Shown: positions 1 through 8,920 of the stretch, piece after piece
Layout: every line of letters begins with the position of its first letter
How positions within the stretch are numbered: position 1 is the stretch's first letter
Assembly (NCBI GenBank): GCA_039105265.1
Contig: JAPFFF010000006.1
Location: 5,642,001 to 5,706,000, forward strand
Origin: Tritrichomonas musculus
Lineage: Eukaryota; Parabasalia; Tritrichomonadida; Tritrichomonadidae
Reading direction: 5' to 3'
DNA length: 64,000 nt
Notes under the pieces: generated by a model
Seen by the model: only the letters and a program-made list of their open reading frames with translations
Database searches by the model: none
What the model was told of the DNA's origin: nothing
Made by a program: the position numbers and the translations under genes

Positions 1-789
1 AACTTTGAGCATGCTGATAGTTGTTATGAATGGTTATTTAAAAATGTGTCTGACTATTGTGGTGATGTTGCTAAAATTGATGAAAACGGAAAATTAAGCT
101 TTCAGCATGTTGAAGGAAAATTGAATGAAGATCTTATTGAATTGTCTGAAAAAGTTGCATCGTTATTTCCTGAATATATTAATTCACTTGATTTGCACGA
201 TGATGAAGGTAATAAACTCTGTCTGGATGAAGATGGTAATAATGGTAGCTTCATAAATTTTTTGGAAAAGATTTTGATTTCTTCCGCTCAAAAAGCAATA
301 GAGAAAGGTATTGATGTTTCTAATAAAAAATGGATTAAATTAATAAATAATAAAAAGGTGGTTTCAGTTGATATGGTGGAATATGTAAAAGAGTTAAAAC
401 GAATAAAACCGCCACTTGTTTTTGATGATTTAAATAATAATGGGTCGATTAATGATTTATTTGGCAATGAAAAAACAAAAGCGATGCATTTTACAGATTT
501 CAGCCAGGCTAAAAGTTCGATTGATAGTTGTATTGCTGATGATAAAGTGATTAAGCTCATGAATCCAATGAGATATATTGATGATGATAAAGCAAAAAAA
601 GCAAAATATTGGAGAATTCGTCAAGGTACAAATGATAACCATATTCCTTTTGTTATTTCTGCTTTATTGGCTATTAAATTGAAAAATAACGGAGCTGATG
701 TCGATTTCCAAATGACATGGGAAACAGATCATTATGGTAATTATGATATTGATGAATTATTTTCATGGATTGACCATATCTGCAAATAA
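1..789 (+). CDS. Tannase-like (subtype B) alpha/beta hydrolase, 3' end only
   Basis: The frame is open from base 1, so the gene begins outside the window; a GTG at 46 is only an internal codon. About 262 C-terminal residues are visible. The end of the protein matches what I recall of bacterial 'subtype B tannase' and feruloyl-esterase-like alpha/beta hydrolases: a YWRIRQGTND block carrying the acid Asp, then VDFQMTWETDHYGNYD with the catalytic His, then a closing ELFSWIDHIC helix. The nucleophile Ser would lie upstream. Such enzymes cleave ester bonds of plant phenolics or polysaccharides and are typical of gut Bacteroidetes and Firmicutes, so I infer lateral transfer into a gut-dwelling protist. 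A second, different bacterial-like hydrolase lies at 35829. Family confident, substrate not. Confidence 0.75.
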   Translation, partial: NFEHADSCYEWLFKNVSDYCGDVAKIDENGKLSFQHVEGKLNEDLIELSEKVASLFPEYINSLDLHDDEGNKLCLDEDGNNGSFINFLEKILISSAQKAIEKGIDVSNKKWIKLINNKKVVSVDMVEYVKELKRIKPPLVFDDLNNNGSINDLFGNEKTKAMHFTDFSQAKSSIDSCIADDKVIKLMNPMRYIDDDKAKKAKYWRIRQGTNDNHIPFVISALLAIKLKNNGADVDFQMTWETDHYGNYDIDELFSWIDHICK

Positions 790-866
790 TAAATAATTAG
801 TTTAATATTTAATCTTTTTATTAATTTTTGTTATTTTTTATTTTTAATATCCAGAATATTTGATAG

Positions 867-1340
867 TGCATTCAAAATCATATCTTTCAATGAAATTCAA
901 AATCTTTTTTTTTTTCAATACTATTCAAATTTATATCTTTCAATGATATTCAAGATCATATCTTTCAATATCATTCAAAATCATATCTTTCAATTTCATT
1001 CAAAAGCATATTTTTCAATCAAATTTAAAATCACATCTTTCAATGAAATTCAAAATCATATTTTTCAATACTATTCAAAATCATATTTTTCAATTGGATT
1101 CAAAATCATATTTTTGAATGGAATTTTAATATAAATATATATTTATAAAACAGCATTATATTTGGCAGTTGAAAAAGAAAATATTGAAATAGTGAAACTT
1201 TTATTAACAAATGACAAACTTGATATCAATCTTCTTAATATTTTTTTTTATTTTTATTTTTCATAAAATCATATTTTTCAATCAAATTCAAAATCATATC
1301 TCTGAATACTATTCAAAATCATATCTTTGAATGATATTTT
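867..1340. repeat. 25-bp tandem minisatellite in two blocks
   Basis: About ten degenerate copies of a 25-bp unit (core TTCAAAATCATATCTTTCAA) occupy 867-1128, and about three more lie at 1263-1340. The two blocks are separated by an ankyrin-coding scrap, and each block is followed by the same junction (AATATAA, TTTATAAAACAGCATTA). So minisatellite plus ankyrin piece was duplicated together, with a higher-order period of roughly 210-250 bp. The unit is not a multiple of three, so it is unlikely to be coding. Confidence 0.85.
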
Positions 1341-1491
1341 AATATAATATTTATAAAACAGCATTATTTTTGACAGTTGAAAAAGAAAATATAGAAATTG
1401 TTAAGCTTTTGTTAGCTAATGAAATGATATTAATGAACTATGTAAATCAGAAAAACATGAAATAAATAAAAAGAAGAAAGAAATAATTGAA
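1150..1491 (+). pseudogene. Decayed upstream ankyrin repeats
   Basis: Two separate scraps encode near-identical ankyrin helices. Bases 1150-1230 read TALYLAVEKENIEIVKLLL, and 1358-1430 read TALFLTVEKENIEIVKLLL. They are separated by the minisatellite. The second scrap leaves frame near 1427 through an apparent one-base shift. Reading then continues in the frame of the 1492-1926 gene (DINELCKSEKHEINKKKKEI before its first Met). This is a trichomonad ankyrin gene broken at its 5' side by repeat expansion, or an old tandem duplication of its first repeats. Confidence 0.7.
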
Positions 1492-1926
1492 ATGTCTCCA
1501 TTACTATTCGCAATTGACCATAACAAAATTGAAATTGTTCAGTCATTTCTTTCAAATGAATTTATCAAAAAATCAGAAAAAATTGATGCAAATGGCAGAT
1601 CAATGAAAGCACTATTAGGCGATGAAATAGAGATTTTTGAGCTAACAGCATTGTACATGTCTATTGAAAAACAAAACATTAATGCAATCAAATTATTGTT
1701 GGACAGACCTGATATCAATATTAATGAGAAATCAATCCATCTATTAGGCAATAATAAAATGGAACAGAAGGCAGCACTGCATCTTGCAGTTGAAATAGGA
1801 AACCTTGAAATAATAAAACTTTTGCTTGAAAAGAAAGAGATTGACGTTAATATTGAAGATAGTCATGGGAAAAAACCAATCGATTATTCTGAAAATTACG
1901 AAATCAAGCAATTACTTTCAAAATGA
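1492..1926 (+). CDS. Ankyrin repeat protein, probably the 3' part of a broken gene
   Basis: The 144-residue frame carries ankyrin repeats: MSPLLFAIDHNKIEIVQSFL, TALYMSIEKQNINAIKLLL and AALHLAVEIGNLEIIKLLL, each followed by an 'xIDxN' type turn, with a short C-terminal cap ending in EIKQLLSK. Ankyrin repeats bind partner proteins; trichomonads carry large lineage-specific ankyrin families whose roles are mostly unknown. The frame stays open about 65 bases upstream of the first Met, and ankyrin scraps precede it, so the present start is probably not the original one. I see no separate promoter. It may be transcribed as a short protein or be a pseudogene tail. Confidence 0.6.
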   Translation: MSPLLFAIDHNKIEIVQSFLSNEFIKKSEKIDANGRSMKALLGDEIEIFELTALYMSIEKQNINAIKLLLDRPDININEKSIHLLGNNKMEQKAALHLAVEIGNLEIIKLLLEKKEIDVNIEDSHGKKPIDYSENYEIKQLLSK

Positions 1927-2116
1927 TTTTCTATTCATTTTTAAATAGCAATTAATAAAAATAATTAATTAATTTATCATCATGTTATTTTTTTGAATAA
2001 TAGTAATAAATTAACAAATGACCTAAAATCTTCATGACATTGATGTTTACCGACTCAAAAAATAATGGATCCAGAAAAAAAAAACTGATATTTGGTAGAA
2101 ACCGAAATTTTTTCTA

Positions 2117-3467
2117 CCCTTACAAATTAACTGTCATTTTTTTTTGCGGAATAAACGTACGAGTAAACGTAAGAAGAAATTTTTGAAAAATTTTCTCACA
2201 AATAATTTTACTTTCTCTCTCAAAATCTGACAATTCTTTTTATTCCAATTAAATTTTTTGAAATAATTTTTTTTTTTTATCAGAATTTTGACCGTTTATT
2301 ATTGATTTTACATGTAAATGAGGTTTTTCTTTATATTTAACAAATATTTGGATAAAATCTTTGGGGATTTAAATCATTATATCCTATATTATTTAATGCC
2401 CAAGTTATAACGAATTTTGTTTTTTGAATCGTTAGCAATTTTTTTATTAATAAAAAATTCGAATTAAATCCCAATATTTATAGTTATAATATAATTATAA
2501 ATAATATTAAATTTATTTATACCATTTTTTTAATATAAATCTCATTATTCATCGACTTTTTCTATATTTTTTTATTTAAAAAAAGCTAAAATTGAAATTT
2601 TTGAGTGATTATTATATAAAATTAAGATTCATACTTAAGTATTATACTTAGGTATTATCTAAAACGCACATTGGAAGCACAAATTAATCAAATTATAGCG
2701 ATTTTCAATCTTTATGGAATAATATTAAAAAAAGCAAAAAGGGTCAAATAAAAAGCATAATAAGAGAATGATTATAAAGAATATGTTTAGTAAAAACCAT
2801 AAAATTAAAAAGAATCGAAAAAAATAAATATCGTCATCGAATAATCTTTCAAATTTGAATTAGCAACGAATTGAGATCATCTATACACTTAGGAACTGTA
2901 ATAATATTTTGGTCTCGATGTTTCAGAAGCAAGATTTAAGTAGAAATTGAGCAAAGGAACTTGTATAAATAAATGGGTGAATTTTATGATTTACGATCAC
3001 TCTTTCAAAATTAGATTATATTCACTTTTTCATAAAAAATAAGATTTTCTTATAAAGCATATTTCTTTCTAATAAAATCTAAAAGATTACTAATTATCTG
3101 TTAAAAAATATATGTTTTGTAATTGACAATTCTTTTTTGAATTGAGTTTATTCAAAAAAAAAAATTTTAAAATTTTAAATGAAAATTTTACGTACGTTTA
3201 TTCCGCAAAAAAAAAAGACAGTTAAGGTACAAATCTAGTACGTTATAGATTGAGAGAAAGCACGTTATATATTTGAGACCCCTTGCCCTATTGAAAAAGT
3301 TTTATTTTGAATGCGTGTCAGATTTGAAATTCTGAACTTTATTTTTTTTTTTTTAAAATTTTTATGATTAAAATATTTTTTATATAACATGTCCTTTAGT
3401 TTTAATAAAGTGTCAAAAAAATTTGCGGTTTCTAAACGTACTAGATTTGTACCTTAATTTGTAAGGG
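2117..3467. mobile_element. TA-flanked TIR MITE (mariner-like), split by an inner element
   Basis: The right end, 3437-3467, is a 31-nt terminal inverted repeat ending CTTAATTTGTAAGGG. The left TIR is split: 2117-2130 (CCCTTACAAATTAA) and 3226-3242 (GGTACAAATCTAGTACG) together are the exact reverse complement. Both ends abut TA (2115-2116 and 3468-3469), the target duplication of Tc1/mariner elements. Without the inner insertion the element is about 256 bp and non-coding, so it is a MITE. Part of its interior (about 3296-3340) resembles 44655-44698. Confidence 0.85.
2131..3221. mobile_element. TTAA-flanked TIR element nested in the MITE's left TIR
   Basis: Terminal inverted repeats of 31 bp differ at one position: 2131-2161 begins CTGTCA, a T run, then GCGGAATAAACGTACG; 3191-3221 is its reverse complement. 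TTAA stands directly on both sides (2127-2130 and 3222-3225) and is present once in the intact copy of the host TIR at 3437-3467, so it is a true target duplication. TTAA duplication is the hallmark of piggyBac-type transposition. The 1091-bp interior has no long open frame, so the copy is non-autonomous. The family assignment is inference, since the ends do not start CCC as in classic piggyBac. Confidence 0.85.
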
Positions 3468-3469
3468 TA

Positions 3470-4686
3470 TCATTATTTTATGGCATCTATATAAAAATAC
3501 TTCTGTTTATATATATATATATATATATTATTTTTTTTTTATTTTAAATAAAACATAAGTGTAAAATAATAAATAGGTTTTTATCATGATTAATGTTGAA
3601 CATTAATTGGAAGCCAAATATTATATTGCATTGAAAAATAGCCGTTATGGGAGTAGAACTGTAGGCATTTCGGCTTCATTGGCACTTTTTGAATTGTTTT
3701 ATTTAAAAAATTATTATATAGCCACTGCTGATACTCAGGTCTCCATTTTTATTATTATTATTATTATAATTCAATGCACATCACTTTTGGAATTTGAGCG
3801 GTGAATTGTCACCCATTCAATTATTTCATATCATATCACTATAAAAAAAATGAATGAAAATTTTTTTGCAGGCAATATTAAAACTTAATATTTTAATATT
3901 ATATAAACAGACAACATATTTATGTTAAATGCTGGATGATGAAGAATCATTTCACTTTTTTCAATGCCTCTTAATTAGTAATTTGACTTACTATGTAAAG
4001 AAAAATAACCAAAAAAATCGTAAATTTAAATTTTACCTAAAAATAATAACTATAGTTGGTGGACATAATTTTTGTTTGGAGACATAATTATGTTTTCACA
4101 TCATTTCTATATATTCAAATTGAACTTTTTAAAAAACAATTGTAGAACAATTAATATCATATTGGATACATTATATTCCCAGATTTTCATCAACTTTTAT
4201 CAAACTAAATTTGATCAAAAATATGATATCGAATTTTTAAATTTCTGAATATTTTTTAATTATTTGAAAAAAAAAATTAATTTACTTTTCATCTATAATT
4301 AAAATGTATCATTATTATTTATTGAAATAAAATAGATAATTAGAAAAAATGGTTTCATTTTCATTTCACTACTCAAAAAAACATTTCATGTCACATTTCA
4401 TGCTTTTATCATAAAAAAAAGGTTGTTTTAATTTGCTCTAACATAGTTATTATTTTAGTATATAATGTATATATTATATTTTAGAAAAAAAAATTTTGAA
4501 ATAATAATTATATAAAAAGAAAAAGTGTTTTCAAAATATGAAAAAAGTCATTTATACAAAATTACTAATTTTGAATAAAGAGTTTAATTCATTTCAAATT
4601 AAATGCAGTATTAATCATCTATATGATACATATAATATATTAAATATAAAAATATGGTTGGAAAAGAATCCATCATGGAAAAATTT

Positions 4687-4688
<2 letters not shown>
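3470..4688. other. AT-rich stretch without a supported gene
   Basis: It holds an AT dinucleotide run at 3509-3528. A short frame at about 3607-3804 has slightly higher GC near its start but ends in an isoleucine repeat, and I recognise nothing in it. I see no RNA gene or clear inverted repeat otherwise. Confidence 0.5.

Positions 4689-4735
<47 letters not shown>
4689..4735. repeat. 47-nt uninterrupted T run
   Basis: A single homopolymer of 47 T. Shorter runs recur in the window (44481-44501 T; 45240-45264 A). The exact length is likely to be uncertain in an assembly. It could mark an old poly(A)-tailed insertion on the minus strand, but no adjacent element is recognisable. Confidence 0.9.
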
Positions 4736-4883
4736 CATTCAAAATCATTCATAAATCACTCATGCATAATTGATATGATTTCAGAATTACATTATATGAT
4801 AACACATACAATGAAATATATTATTCATTTTCATCATAAAATGAAGGATGAAAATAAAAAATGAATAATAAAAACTAAAAAAG

Positions 4884-4956
4884 TGCCCATGAACGGATTC
4901 GAACCGTTGAACTTCCACTTTGATGATGAACGCAATTACCACTATGCCACATGAGC
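4884..4956 (-). tRNA. tRNA-like gene, anticodon loop atypical (possible tRNA pseudogene)
   Basis: Read on the minus strand it is exactly 73 nt. The acceptor stem GCTCATG pairs with CATGGGC (one G-U), with discriminator A. The A-box region is TGGCATAGTGG, with a three-pair D stem GCA/TGC. The T arm is AACGG-TTCGAAT-CCGTT, a perfect B box. A run of six T follows immediately (4882-4877), a Pol III terminator. The anticodon stem TTCAT/GTGGA has two wobbles, and its seven-base loop CATCAAA lacks the universal T33 and puts TCA in the anticodon slot. I cannot assign an amino acid. The well-kept acceptor, T arm and terminator argue it is or recently was transcribed; the loop argues for decay or an unusual tRNA. 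Confidence 0.65.
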
Positions 4957-5484
4957 TCTTAATAATAATAATAATAAAATGATTAATAGTAATTATATGT
5001 ATTTTTTTTATGATAGGAAGTATATAGAAATGGCGATTTTCGTTCAGTCAAAACTAACCATTTCAGTAGCATATGACATAAACTTCCAAAATGTTAGCAC
5101 GTTATATATATTCTTATCCTTCTTAGGAAGTTGATTTGATATGTATAAATAGCTTTTGTGCATTTATTTCCTTTGAATTCACAATCAAAGATAAAAAAAG
5201 AAATATCACCACTAATTTGTTCAAAATTATACATATATATGTATAATTTTGCTTAATAATTTATGTCAAAATCTGAATTACAGTATTTAAAGTTTGTGAA
5301 TTGGTTCTCGAAGTATTTATTTACTGATATGATTTAAATTATTAGTGAAAGTGTGAACATTTTGCATGATATATTATGACAATAACTAAAATATACGATA
5401 AAATTCTTATTTATCGTGTAATAAATTCGAAATATAGTAAGATAAATAAGATTCAAAATTTGAGAGGTTTAAAATAAAAAATAA

Positions 5485-5721
5485 ATGGAAGGAGAAAATC
5501 CGCAAAATTCGACAATTGAGTCGGAATTGTTCAAGATTCCAATTGATTAATATGAGGAGGACATGGAGACAGAATCAGCGAGAGGAAAGAAAAAAGAAAT
5601 TCTCGATCTTTTAAAAAATTATAATAAACTTCGTTCTGAAGAAGAATTCAAAGAAATTAAAGATGAACTACATAGGATCAAATTTTCCATTATTGATGAT
5701 CATATCGATGACTTTAGGTGA
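5485..5721 (+). pseudogene. Small charged coiled-coil reading frame, broken
   Basis: From the ATG at 5485 the frame codes 21 residues to a TAA at 5548, then stays open in the same frame for about 56 codons to TGA at 5719. An internal Met at 5563 opens a 52-residue peptide rich in Lys and Glu (KKKEILDLLKNYNKLRSEEE), predicted helical. It could be a fragment of a long coiled-coil gene, or a very small gene. Similar charged helices occur on the other strand at 6112-6399, so both may be scraps of one decayed locus. No family recognised. Confidence 0.3.
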
Positions 5722-5933
5722 TTTGTTTTGAACTGTTAATATAAAGGCTGTTTCTCCATTTCTATTTTTATAATTTATGTTTGTTTTAGGTGATTGAATA
5801 TTTGACTTTTCTATTGATTCTTTCAAAATTTTGAATGGTATCATTCCAATTTTGTGTATTTTAATTCAAATTATTTTGTAGTATTTTATTTTCATTTATT
5901 TGTTTAATCTGTTTTTCTTTGTTTGAAATGATA

Positions 5934-6061
5934 CTGATTACCCAAAAGAGACTTTTTGTTATGGCTTTCAAAAATTGAATGAGAAATTTTTTTCTCTCAA
6001 TTTTTTTTTTATTTTATATTTTGAGAAAAGCCCTTACAAAAAGTCTCTTTTGGGTAATCAG
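5934..6061. mobile_element. 128-bp foldback MITE with TA target duplication
   Basis: Arms of about 38 bp beginning CTGATTACCCAAAAGAGACT face each other and match over the first 26-27 bases, then less well. TA flanks both ends (5932-5933 and 6062-6063), as for Tc1/mariner-derived MITEs. The middle is a T-rich spacer. It sits immediately downstream of, and interrupts the end of, a coiled-coil coding stretch on the minus strand. Its TIR differs from that of the 2117-3467 element, so two MITE families are present. Confidence 0.85.
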
Positions 6062-6111
6062 TACCTCTATGCATGTTATTTTGAGAATCTATATCAGAAT
6101 TGACACTTTCT

Positions 6112-6399
6112 TTAGAGTCCTCTGAAATTGAGAAAAAATTCACAAAAAGTTTGTTTATTTTCGATTTCCTTGATCGTCTTATAATTTCCATGCGCAAAAT
6201 AATCAAGTTGGTGAACTAATAAAGAAGCTTCAGCTGTCTTCGATATATTCATATCTTCTTCTCTCTTCAACTTTTCAATCAAAAGTTGAATTTTCTGATC
6301 GTCTTTCTTGTATTTAATAACAACTGACTTGTGAATTGTTTTTCCTTTTGAGAATTTTATTTGCAATTCATTAATTTGCTGTTCATAAGCATTTTTCAT
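6112..6399 (-). CDS. Hypothetical small coiled-coil protein or gene remnant
   Basis: The 95-residue frame starts MKNAYEQQINELQIKFSKGK and is mostly Lys/Glu helix (IQLLIEKLKREEDMN). Near its end a second minus-strand frame (stop at 6009) gives a better-looking continuation (KINKLFVNFFSISEDSKES) that runs into the MITE at 5934-6061, suggesting a frame change and a MITE-truncated gene. I recognise no family. It lies head to head with the ADH-like gene (start 6512), with 112 bp between start codons, so the shared spacer may act as a promoter for both. Confidence 0.35.
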   Translation of the reverse strand: MKNAYEQQINELQIKFSKGKTIHKSVVIKYKKDDQKIQLLIEKLKREEDMNISKTAEASLLVHQLDYFAHGNYKTIKEIENKQTFCEFFLNFRGL

Positions 6400-6511
6400 T
6401 TCAATGATCTTACTTATTTTAATTGATTCATTAATATTAAATTTTTTAAAATTCGTTATGTGAAGTGAAAAAGTTTATAATCTCTAAATTTTCTGAAGTT
6501 TATAAAAATCA

Positions 6512-7603
6512 ATGAAAGATTTTCAGATTGGCAACAGTACAAAGCTTTTATTTAGGAATGATCCATTGGATGATTTAGCAAAACTCACAAGTGGCAAAAG
6601 AGTAATGTTTGTCTATGGAGGGGGCTCGGTACGTACAAATGGATGTTATGATGACGTCATAGCAAGTGTTAAAAAAGGAAATGGACAATTTTTTGAATTT
6701 GCCAATGCATCACGTGAATTATCTGATATTCAAAAAGGAATTCAACTAACAAAAGAAAACCAAATTGAGCTATTAATCGGAGCAGGGGGAGCTAGTGTTA
6801 TGGATGCCACGAAAATAATTTCATTTGGTCATTACAACGATAATTACTGGGATTTAATTAAAAATGATAAATATCTTGAAGGTTATCGCCATATTCCATT
6901 AATTTTAATTCCAACATATCCATCAAGTGGTTCTGAATACGATGACAGCGCAGTTGGTACGGATAAAGGTTATTTTGGTCTTGCGTGGGGATTAACTTCT
7001 GAGCATTCAATACTTGTTCCCAAATATTCGTTATCTCTTAATCGAGAAATGACAACATATTCAAGCTTAGTTACTCTTGTTCAGCTTTGTATAGCCATAC
7101 TAGGTGATAAAAATCCTATTTCTTATGATTTTGGTATATCTGTAATTAAAAATGTTCTCAAAGCGGCCAAAAAGTTGAAGACAGATCCAAATGATTTAAA
7201 TTCAAGAGGTGTTATTTTATTTGGTGCATCAATTTCTACTTCCAGTTGGGTTGGACTCGGAAAAGAATTAAATTACGCATTTGAAATTTATTATATTGAA
7301 ATAGTTGCTGAAGTTTTGTTTAATACTACTTATCGAAAAGCTCTGACAATTGTTTTCCCTCAAGTTTTGAAATTTTTTGCAAAATCGCATGAAGATGATA
7401 TTCGTTCCTTATTGCATGATGCTTTTGGCTTCGATGGAAGCATTGATGACTCCTTAAGTAAAATTGTCCAATTATTTGAAGAATTTAATATTGATATGAA
7501 GTTCAATGAAAGTTTTTCGGACGAAAAATTGTCTAAAATTGAGAATAAATCAAGTTTAACTGTTGAAGAACTTTCTGCAATTCTTAAAAATTCAGTAAAA
7601 TGA
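6512..7603 (+). CDS. Iron-containing alcohol dehydrogenase-like protein, likely pseudoenzyme
   Basis: At 363 residues it is close to the usual length of the YqhD/butanol dehydrogenase branch of Fe-ADHs (about 385). The nucleotide-binding half is well kept: YGGGSVRTNGCYDDV, IGAGGASVMDATK and PTYPSSGSEYDD. The C-terminal helical half normally binds metal through one Asp and three His. Where the family has VDAFVHT this protein has LVTLVQL; GHEL has become GKEL; and LDHA before the TLAIVLP helix has become TYRK. By this motif comparison all four ligands are gone, while the frame is intact. I infer a non-catalytic or repurposed protein, or a very recent pseudogene. Active family members reduce aldehydes with NAD(P)H and are common laterally acquired fermentation enzymes in trichomonads. 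Confidence 0.8.
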   Translation: MKDFQIGNSTKLLFRNDPLDDLAKLTSGKRVMFVYGGGSVRTNGCYDDVIASVKKGNGQFFEFANASRELSDIQKGIQLTKENQIELLIGAGGASVMDATKIISFGHYNDNYWDLIKNDKYLEGYRHIPLILIPTYPSSGSEYDDSAVGTDKGYFGLAWGLTSEHSILVPKYSLSLNREMTTYSSLVTLVQLCIAILGDKNPISYDFGISVIKNVLKAAKKLKTDPNDLNSRGVILFGASISTSSWVGLGKELNYAFEIYYIEIVAEVLFNTTYRKALTIVFPQVLKFFAKSHEDDIRSLLHDAFGFDGSIDDSLSKIVQLFEEFNIDMKFNESFSDEKLSKIENKSSLTVEELSAILKNSVK

Positions 7604-8920
7604 TATTTATGTGTTTAATTTATTGGTAATTTTCAAATATTTTTTAAAAAAATTTATTAAAATAAAACAAAATTTCAGTGATTGAAATTTCAATGCAAAA
7701 TTCAATTTTTTGAATATATTATTCAATAAAGCATAGAAAAAGTCATATATTTCAAAGGAAAAAGTGGATGTTTGACATCACTTTTTATATGTTATTGAAA
7801 TTTTAAAATTATAATTCAAAGTTGACTTAAATGAATGAATCAATATCATTATGATTTCTTTTAATCAAAAAAAAACTATAAACAGTGATAAATAAGAGAT
7901 GTTCAGCTTAAAGCATCCAAGATAAAAAAGTTTTTTATTGTTTAAAAGAAGTATCATTATTTCATTATATGAATATATGATCATTAAGTAGTAATACTTT
8001 GAATTTCTTTGATTTGTGTCTTAACATTAGTGTAATATTAGCTTTAATGTAGTTTATTGATATTGTCAAAATTACTTTTAAAATTGAAGCAAATCTCATG
8101 ATAAATTGCCCTCATCAGTTATCGTCAAAATTGAATGCTTTGTATAATTAATTGTCATTTGTATGCATTGGAAGAGCTCCCAAACGTTGGTTTGTCTTTT
8201 AATAAATAGCAGTCCGAAATCTATTTTCTTTTGAAAAAAAATTAAATTATATTATTTATTTATATTTTCTCTATTTTTGAAAATTGGTTTAAAAAAGCCA
8301 ATGGTTTATTATTTAACAGTAAAATGAATTGTATGCATATAAATATATTTATTGATTAATTCATGAAAAAATTCAATCGATATGAAAATTAAAAAAAAAA
8401 AAATTAACAAGAATAAAAGTATTAATATTTTTAATTGAAGTGTTCTTTACATTATTATAATGAATCTTTTAAAAAATGGAAAATGATTTTATATAAATTA
8501 AAATCATACTAATGATGTTATTTATTAGACCATCTGGGTAAAACTGGTTAAAAATATAGATATATAATAAAAATAAAATGTTTTTATACAATATTTTTCA
8601 AATAAAAAAATAAGATAATAATTATGAATAGGAAATTAGTTTAAATTTAATAAAATCAGGTTTTTTTAAAATAATTGAATCAAAGATTGCATTATTAATA
8701 TTTACATTAGGGAGAGGATAATAAAAATTCTAAGAAATCGATTGGCACTTAAAAATATAAAAAGCTCTTTCTTTTTAATTAAATATAGAAAATTGAGAGA
8801 CATATGATAAGATTGAATATTCAATTTCTAATAGTTTTTTTGAATTTTTTGAATTAAATTCAATAAAATAATTGTTTATAATAAAATTCAATAAAAAATT
8901 ATCATTTTAAATAAATACTT
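7604..8920. other. Intergenic, no gene seen
   Basis: About 1.3 kb of strongly AT-rich DNA with short A and T runs. No frame of convincing composition, tRNA, tandem array or clear inverted repeat was seen. Confidence 0.5.

Noticed and set aside
867-1128. Possible CRISPR-like array
   Set aside because: Units are contiguous 25-bp repeats without unique spacers, in a eukaryotic genome. The same applies to the 16-bp array at 49566-49777.
943-1134. 63-codon frame (MIFKIISFNIIQNH...)
   Set aside because: It lies entirely inside the 25-bp minisatellite, whose unit is not a multiple of three; the peptide merely echoes the repeat.
3607-3804. 65-codon frame after the MITE
   Set aside because: The first 45 residues look slightly protein-like, but there is an isoleucine run from an ATT repeat and no family resemblance; not supported as a gene.
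4538-4864. 108-codon frame spanning the T run
   Set aside because: The frame exists only because 47 T encode phenylalanine; flanking residues have noise composition.
4884-4956. Selenocysteine or UGA-suppressor tRNA
   Set aside because: TCA falls in the anticodon slot only in one fold that lacks T33; length and arms are those of an ordinary class I tRNA, not tRNA-Sec.
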